Positions 5,713 through 8,111 of a stretch of DNA of 8,111 nt are shown piece by piece. The notes beneath the pieces were generated by a model. That model did not search any database. It had not been told where the DNA came from and saw only the letters and a program-made list of their open reading frames with translations. The stretch's first letter is position 1. Every line of letters starts with the position of its first letter. Source of the stretch: Flavobacteriaceae bacterium (GTDB lineage: Bacteria; Bacteroidota; Bacteroidia; Flavobacteriales; Flavobacteriaceae). The stretch covers positions 1 through 8,111 of the forward strand of contig VMCW01000045.1 in NCBI GenBank assembly GCA_008081175.1. The letters run 5' to 3'. The position numbers were made by a program, and so were the translations under genes.

Positions 5713-6525
5713 ATGAAAAAATGGCAACATCGTTTACATACAATTATATTTGAAGCCGACACTCCCGCTGGAAAGTTGTTTGACATTCTTTTAATGTGTG
5801 TTATACTTCTAAGTGTACTTTGTGTTGCCTTGGAGAGTGTTGCTTCCATAGACCTTCATTACCACAATTATTTAAAAATTGCTGAATGGGTTTTTACTGT
5901 TTTATTTTCTATAGAATATCTTTTAAGAATTTTCACTGTAAAAAAACCACTGAGCTACATTTTTAGTTTTTATGGTTTCGTTGACCTAATTTCTATTTTG
6001 CCCAATTATTTGTCATTACTTTTAGTGGGTACAAACAGCTTAATTTCATTAAAAACCTTGCGATTACTACGGGTCTTTCGAATTTTAAAATTGACTCCAT
6101 ATATTGGAGCATCCAACAACCTACTTAAAGCACTTGTTGCCAGTAGGATAAAGATTCTAGTTTTCATTTTTAGCGTAGTGATCCTATGTGTCATATTTGG
6201 AAGTTTAATGTACTTTATTGAAAGTGATGCGAGTGGATTTACCAGTATTCCAAGGAGTATCTACTGGTGTATCGTAACCTTAACAACAGTAGGTTATGGT
6301 GATATAGCACCCCAAACCCCTTTTGGACAACTTATAGCCTCCATAATTATGATCTTAGGGTACGGTATTATAGCTGTTCCTACAGGAATAGTAACAGCTG
6401 AAATGACAAAAAATATCACAGAAGACACCAACACTCAAGTGTGTCCTTATTGCATGAAAACAGAACATAAAGAAAATTCAATTTATTGCCACCAGTGTGG
6501 AAACCTACTAAACGATGAAAACTAA
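5713..6525 (+). CDS. Voltage-gated-type potassium channel (ion transporter) with C-terminal zinc ribbon
   Basis: This 270-aa inner-membrane protein has the six-helix layout of a Kv-type channel subunit, expected to work as a tetramer. S1 is about 22-42, S2 about 54-74, and S3 about 85-104 with Asp91. S4 (113-127) carries positive charges every third residue (Arg117, Arg120, Arg123, Lys126), the mark of a voltage sensor. S5 is about 147-169, the pore helix about 180-191, the selectivity filter TTVGYGD (191-197), and S6 about 204-229. TVGYGD indicates K+ selectivity. The tail after S6 is short and ends in a CPYC (244-247)...CHQC (259-262) zinc-ribbon-like motif, a feature seen in related Bacteroidota channels but with no known role that I can name. 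The gap to the previous gene is 34 nt. The last 11 nt overlap the miaA start, so translation of the two may be linked. Confidence 0.93.
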   Translation: MKKWQHRLHTIIFEADTPAGKLFDILLMCVILLSVLCVALESVASIDLHYHNYLKIAEWVFTVLFSIEYLLRIFTVKKPLSYIFSFYGFVDLISILPNYLSLLLVGTNSLISLKTLRLLRVFRILKLTPYIGASNNLLKALVASRIKILVFIFSVVILCVIFGSLMYFIESDASGFTSIPRSIYWCIVTLTTVGYGDIAPQTPFGQLIASIIMILGYGIIAVPTGIVTAEMTKNITEDTNTQVCPYCMKTEHKENSIYCHQCGNLLNDEN

Positions 6526-7414
6526 AACACTCATTTATATTGCTGGTCCTACCGGTGTAGGAAAAACCAAACTCAGCTTGGGACTCGCAGAACGATTCAA
6601 TACAGAAATCCTCTCCTGTGATTCCAGACAGTTCTACAAGGAAATGCAAATAGGGACTGCCGTACCTCCAGCAGATGAACTAAAAAGAGTACCACATCAT
6701 TTTATTCAACACAAGTCCATTCATGACACCTATACAGTTGGAGATTACGAAAAAGAGGCACTGCAAAAAATTGAATCTCTATTTCAAAAAAAGGACTACC
6801 TTATAATGGTAGGAGGTTCTGGAATGTATGCTGATGCTTTAATGTTTGGTCTTGATCATTTTCCTGAAATTCCCAAAGAGGTGAGAAACCAACTTCATTT
6901 ATTTTATCAAACGCACGGCTTGAAAGGTTTGCAAGAATTGCTCTTAGAAAAAGACCCTAAATATTATAGTCGTGTCGATCAAAATAATCATGTACGATTA
7001 TTACGCGCCTTGGAAGTCTGTATTACAGCAGATCAGCCGTATTCGTCCTTTTTGGGAAAAGAAAAAAAAGAGCGCAGTTTTGTCTCAAAAATGTTGGTTT
7101 TACATGCCCCCAGAACGGTTCTGTACGAAAAAATAAATGCTCGAGTTGACAAAATGATTGAAGATGGACTTGAACAGGAAGCAAGAGCTTTACTAGATTA
7201 TAAAGACCTATCTCCGTTAAAGACGGTAGGCTACAAAGAATTATTCCCCTATTTTGAAGGACAAATTAGCTTTGATGAGGCAGTAGACCAAATCAAAAAG
7301 AACACAAGACGGTATGCAAAACGTCAAATTACATGGTTCAAAAAGTATGAAAATGCGATTTGCTTTCCTTCTAACACTCCCGCGGAAGAAGTCTATACCC
7401 TTGTTAAAAAATGA
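6515..7414 (+). CDS. miaA: tRNA dimethylallyltransferase
   Basis: This 299-aa enzyme transfers dimethylallyl from DMAPP to N6 of A37 in tRNAs that read UNN codons, giving i6A37, which stabilises codon-anticodon pairing. The P-loop is IAGPTGVGKTKLS (9-21). The conserved SCDSRQFY (34-41) includes Asp36, the proposed general base. Also present are PHHF (60-63), MVGGSGMY (98-105; the GGSG variant of the usual GGTG), NHVRLLRALEV (158-168), TVGYKEL (237-243) and the C-terminal NTRRYAKRQITWFK (263-276) that contacts tRNA. Length is typical. The ATG lies inside the end of the channel gene (11-nt overlap, +1-shifted frame), so it may be translated by reinitiation. The downstream partner hfq, common in proteobacteria, is not here; purC converges instead. 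Confidence 0.97.
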   Translation: MKTKTLIYIAGPTGVGKTKLSLGLAERFNTEILSCDSRQFYKEMQIGTAVPPADELKRVPHHFIQHKSIHDTYTVGDYEKEALQKIESLFQKKDYLIMVGGSGMYADALMFGLDHFPEIPKEVRNQLHLFYQTHGLKGLQELLLEKDPKYYSRVDQNNHVRLLRALEVCITADQPYSSFLGKEKKERSFVSKMLVLHAPRTVLYEKINARVDKMIEDGLEQEARALLDYKDLSPLKTVGYKELFPYFEGQISFDEAVDQIKKNTRRYAKRQITWFKKYENAICFPSNTPAEEVYTLVKK

Positions 7415-7520
7415 TTTATCAAATTTAGTGTTGCCTTGACCCTAATGCAATTCTTCTATAGTGCTTGAAAGAACAGCTAGAAATTTATTGTTTTCAAAAA
7501 ACCTATTGAATAATGGACCT

Positions 7521-8111
7521 CTATCCAAAGTAATGGTCTAGATTTTTTTGTATGCGATCAGAAATGTTATCTACAGGAGCCTTTTCAAAAGGTAACCCTG
7601 TGATGTTTTCAAATAACTCGATATAACGTTCTGAAATAGAGGCAATACGATCCGCATCCATAACAGGCACCTCCTGTCCCTCTAGACCCTGAAATCCTTT
7701 ACTTATAAGCCATTGACGGACAAATTCTTTAGAAAGTTGTTTTTGAGGAAGTCCCTCATGTTGACGTTCTGCATATCCAGACTCGTAAAAATAACGCGAT
7801 GAATCTGGAGTGTGTATCTCGTCTATTAAAACGATTTCTCCCTCAGAAGTTTTTCCAAATTCGTATTTGGTATCCACCAGTATCAATCCTTGTTTTTTAG
7901 CAATGGCTGTACCTCGCTCAAAAAGTTTTTGAGTGTAAGACTCCAACACAAGATAATCTGATTCGCTAACGATTCCTTTTTTAAGTATATCTTCTCTAGA
8001 AATATCTTCATCATGCCCCTCCTCTGCTTTTGTAGCTGGAGTAATTATAGGTGTTTCAAAACGATCGTTTTCTTTAATTCCCTCGGGCAAAGGCACTCCA
8101 CAAAGACTCCG
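7521..8111 (-). CDS. purC: Phosphoribosylaminoimidazole-succinocarboxamide synthase, C-terminal part (5' end outside window)
   Basis: SAICAR synthase joins CAIR and aspartate with ATP in de novo purine synthesis. The visible 196 codons cover the C-terminal two thirds of the long, eukaryote-like form of about 315 aa found in Flavobacteriia. The frame stays open to base 8111 and continues beyond. A GTG at 8096-8094 is an internal valine of the CGVPLPEG stretch, not a start. Signature parts are CGVPLPEG, TPATKAEEGHDEDIS, GLILVDTKYEFGK and VLIDEIHTPDSSRYF, which bind ATP, metal and the CAIR/aspartate substrates. The C-terminus ends in the YFG-type tail at the TAG stop (7523-7521). It converges on miaA with 106 bp between the stops. 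No obvious oddities. Confidence 0.95.
   Translation of the reverse strand, partial: RSLCGVPLPEGIKENDRFETPIITPATKAEEGHDEDISREDILKKGIVSESDYLVLESYTQKLFERGTAIAKKQGLILVDTKYEFGKTSEGEIVLIDEIHTPDSSRYFYESGYAERQHEGLPQKQLSKEFVRQWLISKGFQGLEGQEVPVMDADRIASISERYIELFENITGLPFEKAPVDNISDRIQKNLDHYFG

Noticed and set aside
6006..6194. Open frame of 62 codons on the - strand inside the channel gene
   Set aside because: Antisense to membrane segments S3-S5 of a clear channel; nothing supports it as a gene.
6416..6649. Open frame of 77 codons on the - strand across the channel/miaA junction
   Set aside because: Overlaps two strong genes on the opposite strand and has no motif.
7415..7520. Terminator for miaA or purC in the 106-bp convergent gap
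   Set aside because: Only a weak inverted repeat (TTCAA at 7493-7497 with TTGAA at 7506-7510) is visible, with a short AT-only stem and no T tract; it is not enough to call.
8094..8096. GTG as a possible purC start
   Set aside because: The frame stays open through 8111 and the residues before it (CG before VPLPEG) belong to the conserved enzyme; about 120 N-terminal residues must lie outside the window.

Overview
The window looks like chromosomal DNA from a low-GC member of the Bacteroidota, most likely a flavobacterium. Four things point there. Start codons lack Shine-Dalgarno sequences and sit behind A/T-rich leaders. Matches to the Bacteroidota -7 promoter element (TAnnTTTG) occur upstream of several genes. 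The protein families are of flavobacterial type, including an OmpA-type lipoprotein, a two-domain DnaQ/GIY-YIG nuclease and the long form of PurC. Gene packing is tight. I see no mobile element, phage gene, tRNA, rRNA, CRISPR array or long repeat. This is mostly ordinary housekeeping and core-accessory DNA.

Layout: (1) bases 2-178 hold the last 58 codons of an unidentified rightward gene. It converges with holA (DNA polymerase III delta subunit, leftward, 187-1182) across an 8-bp gap. (2) Head-to-head with holA, only 27 bp away, is a rightward pair: a small stand-alone PD-(D/E)XK nuclease-fold protein and a family 2 glycosyltransferase, joined by an ATGA stop/start overlap. (3) Next comes an OmpA-domain lipoprotein with a coiled-coil spacer, closed by a strong 12-bp intrinsic terminator. 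(4) After the terminator a new rightward cluster starts: the YggS/PLPBP-type PLP homeostasis protein, the DEDDh exonuclease/GIY-YIG nuclease fusion (2-nt gap), a voltage-gated-type potassium channel with a C-terminal zinc ribbon (34-nt gap), and miaA (11-nt overlap with the channel). (5) Converging on miaA from the right is the C-terminal part of purC, which is cut by the window end.

The cluster after the terminator could be one transcript, but its members (cofactor homeostasis, DNA repair, ion transport, tRNA modification) share no obvious pathway. The most interesting object is the 455-aa nuclease. It joins a complete DEDDh proofreading-type exonuclease to a Cho/UvrC-N-like GIY-YIG endonuclease and keeps the UvrC-type four-cysteine (C-x12-C-x7-C-x3-C) probable Fe-S motif, but has no UvrC C-terminal nuclease half. 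Nothing here clearly qualifies as a wholly undescribed system. The less explored items are that fusion, the orphan PD-(D/E)XK protein coupled to a glycosyltransferase, and the zinc-ribbon potassium channel overlapping miaA.
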